A program made the position numbers and the translations under genes. Below, one piece after another: positions 42,652-50,757 of a DNA stretch of 51,543 nucleotides. The DNA is from an uncultured Oscillospiraceae bacterium (GTDB lineage: Bacteria; Bacillota; Clostridia; Oscillospirales; Oscillospiraceae). The notes beneath the pieces were generated by a model. It was given only the letters and a program-made list of their open reading frames with translations. It made no database searches and was not told where the DNA came from. The stretch lies in NCBI GenBank assembly GCA_900756575.1, contig CAAEKQ010000001.1, positions 1 through 51,543 on the forward strand, read 5' to 3'. Each line of letters starts with the position of its first letter. Position 1 is the first letter of the stretch.

Positions 42652-43612
42652 GAAGAAGCTCATTGAGGCCGTTGACCTCTGCAAATACTATAAAACCCCC
42701 AAGGGTGCGCTCCATGCCGTCGAGGGCGTGAACTTCACCATTGAGGAAGGCACCACCCTGGGCGTCGTGGGCGAATCCGGCTGCGGCAAGTCCACCCTGG
42801 GCCGCACCATTATGAATCTCCATGATTCCACCAGCGGTAAGATCCTGTTTGACGGCGAGGATGTGACCCATCCCAACAAGGCCCAGAAAAAGATGATCCA
42901 CATGAACATTCAGATGATCTTCCAGGATCCCGCTTCCTCACTGGATCCCAGAAAGTGTGTCAGTGATCTGATTGCCGAGCCTATGAAGGTCATGAAGCTC
43001 TGCAAGGGCAAGGCCGAGCTGGAAAAGCGCGTGGCCGAGCTGATGGATACCGTTGGTTTGGCCCGGCGTTATGCGTTCTCCTATCCCCATGAGCTGGACG
43101 GCGGACGGCGGCAGCGAATTGGCATTGCCCGGGCACTGTCGGTTTCCCCGCGGTTTATCGTCTGCGATGAGCCTGTTTCCGCGCTGGATGTATCCATTCA
43201 GGCACAGATTCTGAACCTGCTTCAGGATTTGCAGGAGGAGCACGGCCTGACCTATATGTTCATTACCCATAACCTCTCCGTGGTTAAGCACATTTCTCAC
43301 GACATTATGGTTATGTATCTGGGCTGCCAGGTGGAAAAGTGCTCGTCCAAGGAGCTGTTCCAGAAGCCGCTGCACCCCTATACCAAGGGCCTGTTGTCCG
43401 CAATCCCCATTCCGTCCATCCATGTAAACCGCCAGCGGATCGTCATGAGCGGCGAGGTTACCTCTCCCATCAATCCAAAGCCCGGCTGCCGGTTTGCGTC
43501 CCGGTGCCCCTATGCTACGGAACAGTGCACCCAGGAGTTGCCGAAGGTGGAGGAGGTTCTGCCCCAGCATTTCTGCGCCTGCCATCGGGTGCGGGAGATC
43601 AATCAGCTTTAA
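42644..43612 (+). CDS. peptide-type ABC transporter, ATPase (DppF-like)
   Basis: A 322-residue ATPase. Walker A is GESGCGKST and Walker B is FIVCDEPVSALD. The signature is LDGGRRQR instead of the usual LSGGQ(R/K)QR, so both Ser and Gln of the signature are changed; I recall this variant from other clostridial DppF-like proteins. The C-terminal CRFASRCPYATEQC Cys motif matches its partner. ATG 42644 follows AAAGGAGG. It pairs with the DppD-like protein as a heterodimer. Confidence 0.9.
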   Translation: MPEKKLIEAVDLCKYYKTPKGALHAVEGVNFTIEEGTTLGVVGESGCGKSTLGRTIMNLHDSTSGKILFDGEDVTHPNKAQKKMIHMNIQMIFQDPASSLDPRKCVSDLIAEPMKVMKLCKGKAELEKRVAELMDTVGLARRYAFSYPHELDGGRRQRIGIARALSVSPRFIVCDEPVSALDVSIQAQILNLLQDLQEEHGLTYMFITHNLSVVKHISHDIMVMYLGCQVEKCSSKELFQKPLHPYTKGLLSAIPIPSIHVNRQRIVMSGEVTSPINPKPGCRFASRCPYATEQCTQELPKVEEVLPQHFCACHRVREINQL

Positions 43613-43637
43613 TCACAATCGGAAGGAGCAGTTTTCG

Positions 43638-44168
43638 GTGCGATACCACGGCAGCAGATACTTTGACGGCTATGAAAGAGCGCCCTCCGGCAAACTCGTC
43701 TACACGGGCCCGCGATACGGCTTCCCTACCCCTGAGGCCACGCGGCGCATGAAGGGATTGACCGCGATTCTGACCATCGGGATGCTGGCCGCTGAATTTT
43801 TGGCGCAGTTTTTTCCCTCGGCGGGCGGAATGCAGCGGTATATGGCCATTCCGTGCCTCGGGTCATTGGTGCCGCTAATCTTTTGGATCATGGGCCAGGT
43901 GGAATTCCTGATGGCAAAGTCGTCCTGGGAGCTGCGGGTTTACTACTCCGGCTTCCGTCGGCTGTATCGTGCCGCCATTTGCCAGACGGTGATTTGCTGC
44001 GTTTGGCTGGCGGGTGAGGTGTGGTATCTCATTGGCCATTTTGGGGATTTCGGGTCGGAAATTCGATATTTCCTCTGTGTGCTGTTGTGCGCCGGAATCT
44101 CGGGCGGAATGACTTGGCTGCTCCATCGGAACCCTGCACAGGTGGTGGAGGGGCCGACGGTTCGATAA
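43638..44168 (+). CDS. four-helix membrane protein of unknown function
   Basis: A 176-residue protein starting at GTG 43638 with GGAAGGAG 10 bases upstream. A Tyr/Gly/Arg-rich N-terminus of about 40 residues (YHGSRYFDGYERAPSGK) precedes four hydrophobic helices, e.g. LTAILTIGMLAAEFLAQFF and AICQTVICCVWLAGEVWYLI. It follows the ATPase gene by 25 bases and may be cotranscribed with the peptide transporter. No family recognised. Confidence 0.7.
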   Translation: MRYHGSRYFDGYERAPSGKLVYTGPRYGFPTPEATRRMKGLTAILTIGMLAAEFLAQFFPSAGGMQRYMAIPCLGSLVPLIFWIMGQVEFLMAKSSWELRVYYSGFRRLYRAAICQTVICCVWLAGEVWYLIGHFGDFGSEIRYFLCVLLCAGISGGMTWLLHRNPAQVVEGPTVR

Positions 44169-44179
44169 TGTAGTTTGAT

Positions 44180-44220
44180 AACGCGCTATCTGGTCTTTTG
44201 AACCAGGTAGCGCGTTTTTC
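44180..44220 (+). terminator. terminator of the peptide transporter operon
   Basis: Fifteen-base stem (44180-44194 with 44202-44216, AACGCGCTATCTGGT and its near complement) followed by TTTTC. Confidence 0.85.
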
Positions 44221-44258
44221 TTCAAATTGACGGCGGAATAGGGGCATAGTATGCGGCC

Positions 44259-44393
44259 ATGGACAAGGTGATTCTGGTGGGTCACGGAATGGCTTTTCGC
44301 ACAATTTGTTATATGGAAAAGATGCGGCCCGGCGAAATCGTGGAATGCGTGTATGAACCGGGACAGAAGTTGTGTGAGTATTCGTTCTACTAA
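44259..44393 (+). pseudogene. short relic ORF, possibly a histidine phosphatase C-terminus
   Basis: A 44-codon frame MDKVILVGHGMAFRTICYME ending CEYSFY. The V-L-V-G-H-G-M-A-F-R pattern resembles the second catalytic histidine strand of the histidine phosphatase superfamily, normally about 150 residues into the protein. The upstream catalytic RHG half is absent and there is no clear ribosome site. It sits between two terminators. Confidence 0.4.
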
Positions 44394-44400
44394 GGAAGGA

Positions 44401-44440
44401 AACGGCCCGTACCGACACAGAAATGCCGGTACGGGCCGTT
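44401..44440 (-). terminator. long hairpin downstream of the Crp/Fnr gene
   Basis: Perfect 14-base stem AACGGCCCGTACCG/CGGTACGGGCCGTT (44401-44414 with 44427-44440). The minus strand then reads TTTCCTTCCTT, so it most likely ends the transcript coming from the Crp/Fnr gene or from the RNA candidate next to it. Confidence 0.75.
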
Positions 44441-44448
44441 CAAATTCA

Positions 44449-44545
44449 GGTGGGCTGGGTCAGGTTCCTCCATGCTGCTTCTGATACCCCAAACCCACAT
44501 GGCATCCAGAGCGGGCTTCAGCCAATCCCCAAGCTACTCCACCCG
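44449..44545 (-). ncRNA. unassigned structured-RNA candidate
   Basis: About 97 bases between the Crp/Fnr stop and a strong minus-strand terminator with no coding frame of substance. Complementary blocks (GGTGG with CCACC at the ends, GGGTCAG with CTGATACCC inside) suggest a folded RNA. It does not fit the signal recognition particle, 6S, TPP or T-box signatures I checked by eye. Strand is guessed from the terminator. Confidence 0.3.
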
Positions 44546-44555
44546 AGGCGGCGCC

Positions 44556-45230
44556 TTATACGGGAAGGGACGCATTCGGGCAGACGGTAAAGCGGTTTTT
44601 CTCATAGCGAATCAGGCCGTCCCGCTGCATTTTGGAGAGCTCGGAGCACAGGGCGCTGCGGTCTACGTTCAGATAGTCCGCCAGCTGCTGCCGGTTATAG
44701 GGGATTTCAAAGGTGTTGCTGCCGGACTGTTTGGCGCACTGAGAAAAATAGGACATCAGCCGCCCACGGATGGACTTCTGTGCGGTGTGCTGCATTCGCC
44801 GGGACAGCTGGAGATTCTTCCGGGCGCAGAGGGTCAATAGATTCTGAATCAGAATGCTGTGGAATTCGCACCCATTGGGACAAACCGTCAGCACCCGCCC
44901 GGCATTCACCAGCATCACCGTGGTGTCCTCGGCGGCGGAAACCGTTACCAGCATCGGCTCCCCGGGGATGCAGGCATAGGCTTCGGCAAAGGTTCCACCC
45001 GGGCCGATGGTGCCAAGAATGCTTCGTCCGCCCCAGGCGTCACCCATTTCGATCATGATCCGCCCGGAGAGTACAATGCCCAAATTGCTGGTGGGCGCGC
45101 CCTCTAGGAACAGGATTTCGCCCTTTTGGTAGCGCTTTTTCCGTACATCCAGACACTTGAGTAGGGCATCCAGATCCTCCGGGGGGATGTTTTGAAACAG
45201 CTCCGTGGAGGAAAGGTCAATTTCCAACAT
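44556..45230 (-). CDS. Crp/Fnr-family transcriptional regulator
   Basis: A 224-residue regulator. The N-terminal cyclic-nucleotide-binding-like barrel (about 15-125, ILFLEGAPTSNLGIVLSGRI) is followed by the dimer helix and a winged helix-turn-helix (IPYNRQQLADYLNVDRSALCSELSKM, in overlapping parts, about 172-197). No N-terminal Fnr-type Cys cluster is present; scattered Cys in the barrel (CIPGEP, VCPNGCEF) could be redox-active. GAAGGGGATTTT precedes ATG 45230. It is divergent from the ferredoxin gene over a shared palindrome, suggesting redox or nitrosative control of it. Confidence 0.88.
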   Translation of the reverse strand: MLEIDLSSTELFQNIPPEDLDALLKCLDVRKKRYQKGEILFLEGAPTSNLGIVLSGRIMIEMGDAWGGRSILGTIGPGGTFAEAYACIPGEPMLVTVSAAEDTTVMLVNAGRVLTVCPNGCEFHSILIQNLLTLCARKNLQLSRRMQHTAQKSIRGRLMSYFSQCAKQSGSNTFEIPYNRQQLADYLNVDRSALCSELSKMQRDGLIRYEKNRFTVCPNASLPV

Positions 45231-45244
45231 AAAATCCCCTTCAA

Positions 45245-45269
45245 TGTTGTTAAAACAACAGAAATGTTG
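45245..45269. promoter_or_regulatory. overlapping palindromes in the Crp/Fnr-ferredoxin control region
   Basis: TGTTGTTAAAACAACA (45245-45260) is a perfect 16-base palindrome and overlaps a second one, CAACA-GAAA-TGTTG (45256-45269). A TATACT -10 candidate for the plus-strand gene lies at 45282-45287. Likely binding site of the Crp/Fnr protein. Confidence 0.65.
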
Positions 45270-45325
45270 CTCCTATGGTAGTATACTAAGCGCAGAAAGT
45301 CAAGCTACTGAAAGGAGCAACGGAT

Positions 45326-46030
45326 ATGATACGCAAGATTATTCATATTGATACGGAGAAATGCAACGGCTGCGGGGCCTGCGCGGCGGCCTGCCATGAG
45401 GGTGCCATCGGCATGGTAAACGGCAAGGCGAAGCTCATGCGGGACGACTATTGCGACGGCCTGGGGGATTGCCTGCCCGTATGTCCCACTGGTGCGATTA
45501 CGTTTGTGGAGCGGGAAGCTGCGGCCTATGACGAGCAGGCGGTACTGGAGAATAAAAAACGCAGTGGAATGACCAAGGGCGGAGGATGTCCCGGACACCA
45601 GCTGCGGCAGTTTTCTCCCAAGACTCAGACGGCGGAAGAAACTGCACCGGTATCGCAGCTGCGGCAATGGCCCTGTCAGATAAAGCTGGTGCCGGTTCAG
45701 GCACCCTATTTTCAGGGGGCCGACCTGCTGATTGCGGCGGACTGCACGGCCTATGCCTACGGCAATCTCCACCGGGAATTCATGCAGGGCAAAATCACGC
45801 TGATCGGATGCCCTAAACTGGACAGCGTGGACTACAGCGAAAAGCTGTCCGTGATTTTCGGCGAAAACGATATTCAGAATATTACTTTGACCCGCATGGA
45901 GGTGCCCTGCTGCGGCGGATTGGAGCTGGCGGTGAAGCGGGCGCTGGCGCAGTGCGGGAAGGAAATCCCTCTGGAGGTCGTTACAATTTCGTTGGACGGT
46001 AAGATTCTCAGTCGCAGAGAAGAACGGTGA
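45326..46030 (+). CDS. two-cluster [4Fe-4S] ferredoxin-domain protein
   Basis: A 234-residue protein. The N-terminal ferredoxin has CNGCGACAAAC (first cluster set, residues 13-23) and a second set CDGLGDCLPVCP in which the CxxC spacing is widened to C-x5-C-x3-CP. A C-terminal domain of about 150 residues contains YFQGADLLIAADCTAYAYG and VPCCGGLEL, with further Cys that could hold metal. Proteins of this form stand beside Crp/Fnr-type regulators in many Clostridia and probably carry electrons. AAAGGAG precedes the ATG. The partner enzyme is unknown; the ferredoxin-FAD gene downstream is a candidate. Confidence 0.82.
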   Translation: MIRKIIHIDTEKCNGCGACAAACHEGAIGMVNGKAKLMRDDYCDGLGDCLPVCPTGAITFVEREAAAYDEQAVLENKKRSGMTKGGGCPGHQLRQFSPKTQTAEETAPVSQLRQWPCQIKLVPVQAPYFQGADLLIAADCTAYAYGNLHREFMQGKITLIGCPKLDSVDYSEKLSVIFGENDIQNITLTRMEVPCCGGLELAVKRALAQCGKEIPLEVVTISLDGKILSRREER

Positions 46031-46120
46031 ATCCCACGAGCGGCATTGCCATGGAGAAGGTGACGGTGCTTGTGTTGAAGGAACAGGTGGCTGTTGTCAT
46101 TTAGGGCCGGAGTTTTATAA
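46022..46120 (+). other. His/Cys-rich short frame after the ferredoxin gene
   Basis: A frame different from the preceding gene reads ESHERHCHGEGDGACVEGTG then GCCHLGPEFYN and stop. The His/Cys/Gly tail looks like the end of a metal-binding protein such as NifX/NifB-type cluster binders. It lacks a start and is possibly a relic or a frameshifted C-terminus of the 45326 gene. Confidence 0.3.
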
Positions 46121-46171
46121 TTGACAGGAAAGGTTGGTTTTTGAGACTTTCGCTTCATGTAGGATGCGTCA

Positions 46172-46177
46172 TATAAT
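46172..46177 (+). promoter_or_regulatory. -10 element for the ferredoxin-FAD reductase gene
   Basis: Perfect TATAAT 31 bases before the start; the -35 (TTTCGC at 46148-46153, 18-base spacer) is poor, which suggests an activator. Confidence 0.5.
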
Positions 46178-46207
46178 AGAGGCAGATGAAAAAAGGAGGC
46201 TATCCCT

Positions 46208-47986
46208 ATGCCCTATGTGATCAACCAGGCGTACTGCTCTGCCTGCCACCAGTGCCGGATGGAATGTCCCATGCACGCCATTCGCATGAAGAACGCAAAG
46301 TATTGGATTGACCCGGAGAAATGCATTTCCTGTGGAAAATGCGTAATAGTATGTCATAACGGCTGCATCTCCAATCCCGAAAAGCCCGCACCCAAGCTGT
46401 CGCCGCATGATCCCATTGAGAAGACCGCCGATTTGGTGGTCGTCGGTGCCGGTGCAGCGGGTATGGTCGCTGCGGCAAAAGCAGCCGATGCCGGAAAGAA
46501 AGTCATTGTGCTGGAAAAAATGCACGAGGTAGGCGGTAGCGCATGGTATGCCGCGGGCTTCCGCTGCCATTGGAGCAAGTGGCATGAAGCCGCCGGTGCC
46601 AAGGACAAGCGCAAGAAGGAATATGAGCGCTTCCTCAAGATGGTAGACGGCAATGTCAATCCCAAGCTGCTGTGGCGGATGTTCGAAGCCAACGCGGAAT
46701 TCATCGATTGGCTGATCGACGAGCACGACCTGGCTTCTGCCTATAAGCTGACGAAAACGCCTATGGGTCTCGGCCTGGAGGGCACCTTTGAATGGGAGCG
46801 CGCCGGTACCCGCATCGACAAAATGATCGGCCCCGGTGAGGGCGGCTGGTACATGACCACCCATCTCCTGGACGATTTTCTGAAAAAGGGCGGCGAGATT
46901 CTCTACAAGACCCCCGCAAAGCACATTCTCACCGATGAAAACGGTGCGGTTTCCGGTGTCATTGCCCAGGACGAGGGCGGCGAGATTCGGATCACTTGCC
47001 CTGCCGTGATTATCGCCACCGGCTGCTTTAGCCGCAACAAGGAGCTGATGAACCGCTTCCAGCCCATGTTCTATCAGAACGAGGGCAAGGATCCCATTCA
47101 CATTTTTGCGGGTGCAGGCTCTAACGGCGACGGCATCCTCATGTGCGAGGAGCTGGGTGCGGATATTGATTATGTCAATCGCCGTGTGAATATGTTCGGC
47201 CCCATGCGTCACCCCTATCCCTGCGTGAGCCTGAACATCGCACTGGGGAACAGCGGCTTCTGCATTGGCACCCAGGGCGATATGTTCGAGGGCTCCCTGA
47301 GTATGCAGGAGGTCAGCCCGCTGACGAAGGATCCCAAATGGCATATTTGGAAGATCGTTGACCACAATATTGCTGCCAATGCCATCGCCAGCGCCATGGA
47401 GCAGCCCGAGCAGTCCCCAGGCATGAACCTCAAGGCGTTCATGGTGAACTGGGAAGATGTGCTCAAGGAAGAAGCCATTCCTGAGGACAGTGGCATTGAT
47501 GATGCGGTGGTCATTGCCGATACCCTGGGAGAACTGGCGCAGAAGCTGGGCGTGGACGAGGCAACCTTCCTCCAGCACGTGACGGAGTACAACGAATCCA
47601 CCAAGCATCCTGCCCCCGCTGGCGGTATGCCGCCTATGATGATGGACGATGACGACGAAGATGACAAGCCCGATCCTGAGATGATTGCAAAAATGTTCGG
47701 CACGCCCAAGCCCCTCCTGCCCATCGGCGAAGGCCCGTTCTATGCGCTGAAGCTCAAAATGTTCCACGAGAACGCAGTGGGAGGTATGACCATCGACGAG
47801 AATGCATCCGTGCTGAAAAACGGCCAGCCCATCCCGGGCCTGTATGCGGCAGGCGATACCACCCGCGGCATCATGATCCCCGGTGACGTGGGAGTTGGCT
47901 ATATCGAGCGCGTGTTCTCTGCACTGACGCAGGCCTTCAACGAGGGCTACATTGCAGGCGTTGCAGCCACCGAATATCTGGCATAA
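46208..47986 (+). CDS. ferredoxin-FAD fusion reductase, fumarate reductase-like
   Basis: A 592-residue protein. Residues 1-55 are a two-cluster ferredoxin (CSACHQCRMECP and CISCGKCVIVC), followed by an FAD_binding_2 flavoprotein with VVVGAGAAGMVAAAKAADAG near residue 78 and closing FAD segment IPGLYAAGDTTRGIM. An acidic insert (MMMDDDDEDDKPDPEM) lies near residue 480. No signal peptide, so cytoplasmic. The ferredoxin part can feed electrons from reduced ferredoxin to the flavin, which would reduce an unsaturated organic acid of unknown identity. AAAAGGAGG precedes the ATG. Distantly like the 10739-12232 flavoprotein. Confidence 0.85.
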   Translation: MPYVINQAYCSACHQCRMECPMHAIRMKNAKYWIDPEKCISCGKCVIVCHNGCISNPEKPAPKLSPHDPIEKTADLVVVGAGAAGMVAAAKAADAGKKVIVLEKMHEVGGSAWYAAGFRCHWSKWHEAAGAKDKRKKEYERFLKMVDGNVNPKLLWRMFEANAEFIDWLIDEHDLASAYKLTKTPMGLGLEGTFEWERAGTRIDKMIGPGEGGWYMTTHLLDDFLKKGGEILYKTPAKHILTDENGAVSGVIAQDEGGEIRITCPAVIIATGCFSRNKELMNRFQPMFYQNEGKDPIHIFAGAGSNGDGILMCEELGADIDYVNRRVNMFGPMRHPYPCVSLNIALGNSGFCIGTQGDMFEGSLSMQEVSPLTKDPKWHIWKIVDHNIAANAIASAMEQPEQSPGMNLKAFMVNWEDVLKEEAIPEDSGIDDAVVIADTLGELAQKLGVDEATFLQHVTEYNESTKHPAPAGGMPPMMMDDDDEDDKPDPEMIAKMFGTPKPLLPIGEGPFYALKLKMFHENAVGGMTIDENASVLKNGQPIPGLYAAGDTTRGIMIPGDVGVGYIERVFSALTQAFNEGYIAGVAATEYLA

Positions 47987-48002
47987 TCCCATCAGAACAA
48001 TA

Positions 48003-48042
48003 AAAAGCCTCCGGACTAATTGCTCAGTCCGGAGGCTTTTGT
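48003..48042. terminator. bidirectional terminator
   Basis: Perfect 15-base stem AAAAGCCTCCGGACT/AGTCCGGAGGCTTTT (48003-48017 with 48026-48040) between converging genes. Confidence 0.9.
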
Positions 48043-48051
48043 GCTTCTAAA

Positions 48052-49464
48052 TTACTTCTTGACCTTGCCTGCTGCGTCCTTATCCCGGTCGATGCCGCGG
48101 ATGTTCTTGACCACCATGCTGGTGAGTGCGAACAGTGCAATGACGTTGGGGATGACCATCAGGTTATTGAACATATCGGACAGCTCCCAAACCAGGTCGT
48201 TGGAGGCCAGGGTGCCCAGGAAGATGAACACCAGCGCAATGACCATGTAAACCTTGGTAGCCTTGCCCTTGAACATATACTCAACGTTGACCTTGCCAAA
48301 AAGGTTCCAGCCGAGAATGGTGGAGAAGGCGAAGAAGAACAGTGCAATGGCAACAAATGCGGAGCCAAGCTGGCTGCCCATGACGCTGCCGAATGCGGTC
48401 TGAGCCAGATTTGCTTTGCCAATGGCCTCGGTGACAGCGCCGGTATAACCGCCTGCCAGAATGCCGTCGGGGGTGTAGAGGGTGGAGATGATAACCAGTG
48501 CATTGAGGGTCAGCACCACAAAGGTGTCGATGAACACACCGATCATGGCAACGCAGCCCTGCTCATGGGGATTCTGGACGTTGGCCAGCGCATGGGCATG
48601 GGGGGTGGAGCCCATACCGGCTTCGTTGGAGAACAGGCCGCGCTTTGCACCCTGAGAAATTGCAATTTTAATGGCTGCACCAAAGCCGCCGCCGATAATG
48701 GCCTGGGGCTGGAATGCATACTTGAAGATCATTGCGAAGGTGGCGGGAATGTACTTGATCCGCATAATCAGAACGAACAGACCGCCCAGCAGGAACAGTG
48801 CCGCCATAATGGGGACGATCTTCTCAGTGACGGAGGCCAGACGGCTGACACCGCCCAGGAAGATGACGGCACAGATGACAACCAGCACAATGCCTATAAT
48901 CCAAGAGGGGATACCAAAGGCGTTCTGGAAGGTGGAGCCGATGGAGTTGGACTGCACCATGCAGCCAAAGAAGCCCAGAGCCAGGGTGATGGCAACGGCG
49001 AAGAAGCCGGCCAGAAAGCGGCCAAAGCCGCCGGTGAATGCGGTGCGGATGTAGTAAACGGGGCCGCCCTTGATGGAGCCGTCTGCGCCGTTTCTGCGGG
49101 TCATGATGGCCAGGGTCGCCTCGGCGTAGATGGTAGCCATACCGAAGAATGCAATGATCCACATCCAGAAGATCGCGCCAGGGCCGCCGGTGAGGATTGC
49201 ACCGGATGCACCGACAATGTTGCCGGTACCGACCTGAGCGGCAATGGCAGTGGCCAGGGCCTGGAAGGAGGTCATGCTGTGGGTATGCTTCTCGCCCTTC
49301 AGAGAGAGGTTGCCGAATACCCGGCGCATGCCTTCACCGAAATAACGGATCTGAACGAATTTTGTTTTCACGGAATACCAGAGACCTACGGCAATCAGCA
49401 GAATCACCAGAATGTAGTCTGACAGGTAGGCGTTGATGGTTTGTACGATGGATAGCAGTGTCAT
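48052..49464 (-). CDS. alanine/glycine:cation symporter (AGCS family)
   Basis: A 470-residue membrane transporter taking up alanine or glycine with Na+ or H+. Family signatures are visible: TAIAAQVGTGNIVGASGAIL and GGPGAIFWMWIIAFFGMATI, and later GLFSNEAGMGSTPHAHALA. About ten to eleven hydrophobic helices. The start at 49464 (MTLLSIVQTINAYL) follows AGGAGGAAAAAGG; the longer frame upstream runs through the riboswitch and terminator. Glycine as substrate is supported by the riboswitch. Confidence 0.93.
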   Translation of the reverse strand: MTLLSIVQTINAYLSDYILVILLIAVGLWYSVKTKFVQIRYFGEGMRRVFGNLSLKGEKHTHSMTSFQALATAIAAQVGTGNIVGASGAILTGGPGAIFWMWIIAFFGMATIYAEATLAIMTRRNGADGSIKGGPVYYIRTAFTGGFGRFLAGFFAVAITLALGFFGCMVQSNSIGSTFQNAFGIPSWIIGIVLVVICAVIFLGGVSRLASVTEKIVPIMAALFLLGGLFVLIMRIKYIPATFAMIFKYAFQPQAIIGGGFGAAIKIAISQGAKRGLFSNEAGMGSTPHAHALANVQNPHEQGCVAMIGVFIDTFVVLTLNALVIISTLYTPDGILAGGYTGAVTEAIGKANLAQTAFGSVMGSQLGSAFVAIALFFFAFSTILGWNLFGKVNVEYMFKGKATKVYMVIALVFIFLGTLASNDLVWELSDMFNNLMVIPNVIALFALTSMVVKNIRGIDRDKDAAGKVKK

Positions 49465-49486
49465 GTCCTTTTTCCTCCTTAGAAAT

Positions 49487-49512
49487 GAAAAAAAGTGACC
49501 AAAATGGCCACT
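49487..49512 (-). terminator. riboswitch-controlled terminator on the minus strand
   Basis: On the minus strand AGTGGCCA-TTT-TGGTCACT (49512-49494) followed by at least seven T residues, just before the symporter ribosome site. Confidence 0.8.
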
Positions 49513-49574
49513 CTGAAAAAAGATACAGACAAACAGGCACCCCCAATATCCCGCGGAGATAGGAGGATGTATGT

Positions 49575-49670
49575 TCTCTGTCTGTTTGCCTGAGAGATTC
49601 AGCTCCATTGGAACCTTACACCTTCGGCACCCATAAATACGGGATTTTCCAGAGTGTCCTCGATCTCCAG
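49575..49670 (-). ncRNA. glycine riboswitch
   Basis: Minus-strand reading shows the glycine aptamer elements in order: GGACACTCTGGA near 49662-49648, GGTGCCGAAGGTG near 49633-49621, and AATCTCTCAGGCAAACAGAC with AGAG closing near 49600-49577. Only one aptamer is evident, upstream of the symporter terminator. Glycine should switch on or tune symporter expression. Confidence 0.87.
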
Positions 49671-49710
49671 TCTTCAAAATGAATTCAAGAGACTTCACCG
49701 GACGTGAAAT

Positions 49711-49739
49711 ATACTAGCATATGAAAGATTTCCTGTCAA
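49711..49739 (-). promoter_or_regulatory. promoter of the glycine riboswitch-symporter transcript
   Basis: Minus-strand TTGACA (49739-49734), 17-base spacer, TAGTAT (49716-49711). The region 49740-49963 to the right holds no other clear feature except a possible TACAAT (49909-49914) for the SDR gene. Confidence 0.75.
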
Positions 49740-49963
49740 TATGCAATTTAACATTTTACCTCATTAGAGCCTTACAATTTTTTCGCAATGGAATCGCTGC
49801 ATTTGCATCAATATGTTCAATTTCGGAAGAACGAAGCGGGTTGTCAATTTTCACAAACGGACAAAAGATTATTGTGAAATGCTATGAGGAGATTGGAGAA
49901 CAGCATGGTACAATATAGAAAAATAAATGCGGCGCAACCGCAATCTTGATGAGGTGACCAACC

Positions 49964-50734
49964 ATGGTGAACAACGAAGAAGCAAAAGTAGCGATTATCA
50001 CCGGCGGCGGTATGGGCGGCGGCATTGGCTACGGTTTGTCCACGGCTTTTGCAAAAGCAGGCTACAATCTGGTGATTACCGGACGGAACGAAAAGAAGCT
50101 GACCGATGCCAAGGAGGAACTGGAACGGCTATATGGCATTCAGGTGCTGACTTGCCAGGCGGACGGCGGCGTGGAAGAACAGGTGGCTGGCGTCATTGCC
50201 AAGGCTGCTGAGACCTTTGGACGGATCGACGTGCTGATCAACAATGCCCAGGCTTCCAAGTCCGGCGTTCTGCTGGTGGATCACAGCAAAGAGGACTTTG
50301 ATCTGGCCATTAACAGCGGCCTGTATGCGGCGTTTTTCTACATGAAGCATGCCTATCCCTATCTGAAGGCGGCCCAGGGCTCCGTCATTAACTTTGCTTC
50401 CGGCGCCGGTATATCCGGACGGCTGGGCCAGAGCTCCTATGCAGCAGCCAAGGAGGGCATCCGCGGCATGACCCGTGTGGCCGCCAACGAATGGGGCCCC
50501 GACAACATCAACTGCAACGTGGTCTGCCCGTTGGTGATGACCGCTCAGCTCAAGGCATGGCGGGAGCAGTATCCCGATCTCTATGAGAAGACCATTGCCG
50601 CAGTTCCCATGGGCCGGTTTGGCGATCCTGAGAAGGACATCGGACAGGTATGCCTGTTCCTGGCCAGCCCTGGCGGCAAATACATCACCGGCGAGACCAT
50701 CTCCCTCCAGGGCGGCAGTGGAATGCGCCCCTGA
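49964..50734 (+). CDS. SDR-family oxidoreductase (FabG-like)
   Basis: A 256-residue short-chain dehydrogenase. The cofactor loop is TGGGMGGGIGYGL with an unusually Gly/Met-rich TGxxxGxG, then GRNEKK (Arg, suggesting NADP preference), INNAQA in place of NNAG, and catalytic Ser in NFASGAGISG with Tyr/Lys in YAAAKEG. It ends TGETISLQGGSGMRP. ATG 49964 follows GAGGTGA. Substrate unknown; likely a ketone or hydroxy-acyl compound. Confidence 0.88.
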   Translation: MVNNEEAKVAIITGGGMGGGIGYGLSTAFAKAGYNLVITGRNEKKLTDAKEELERLYGIQVLTCQADGGVEEQVAGVIAKAAETFGRIDVLINNAQASKSGVLLVDHSKEDFDLAINSGLYAAFFYMKHAYPYLKAAQGSVINFASGAGISGRLGQSSYAAAKEGIRGMTRVAANEWGPDNINCNVVCPLVMTAQLKAWREQYPDLYEKTIAAVPMGRFGDPEKDIGQVCLFLASPGGKYITGETISLQGGSGMRP

Positions 50735-50757
50735 TTGCGCCGAATTTTTATAAAAGC

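Noticed and set aside
44449..44545. Signal recognition particle RNA
   Set aside because: An AAGCAGC block and an internal-loop-like arrangement are present on the minus strand, but the conserved GGAAGCAGC core with its GNRA loop is absent and the strand order is wrong.
48565..49422. 285-codon plus-strand frame opposite the AGCS symporter
   Set aside because: Shadow frame rich in Gly/Asp/His, opposite a clear transporter gene with signature motifs.
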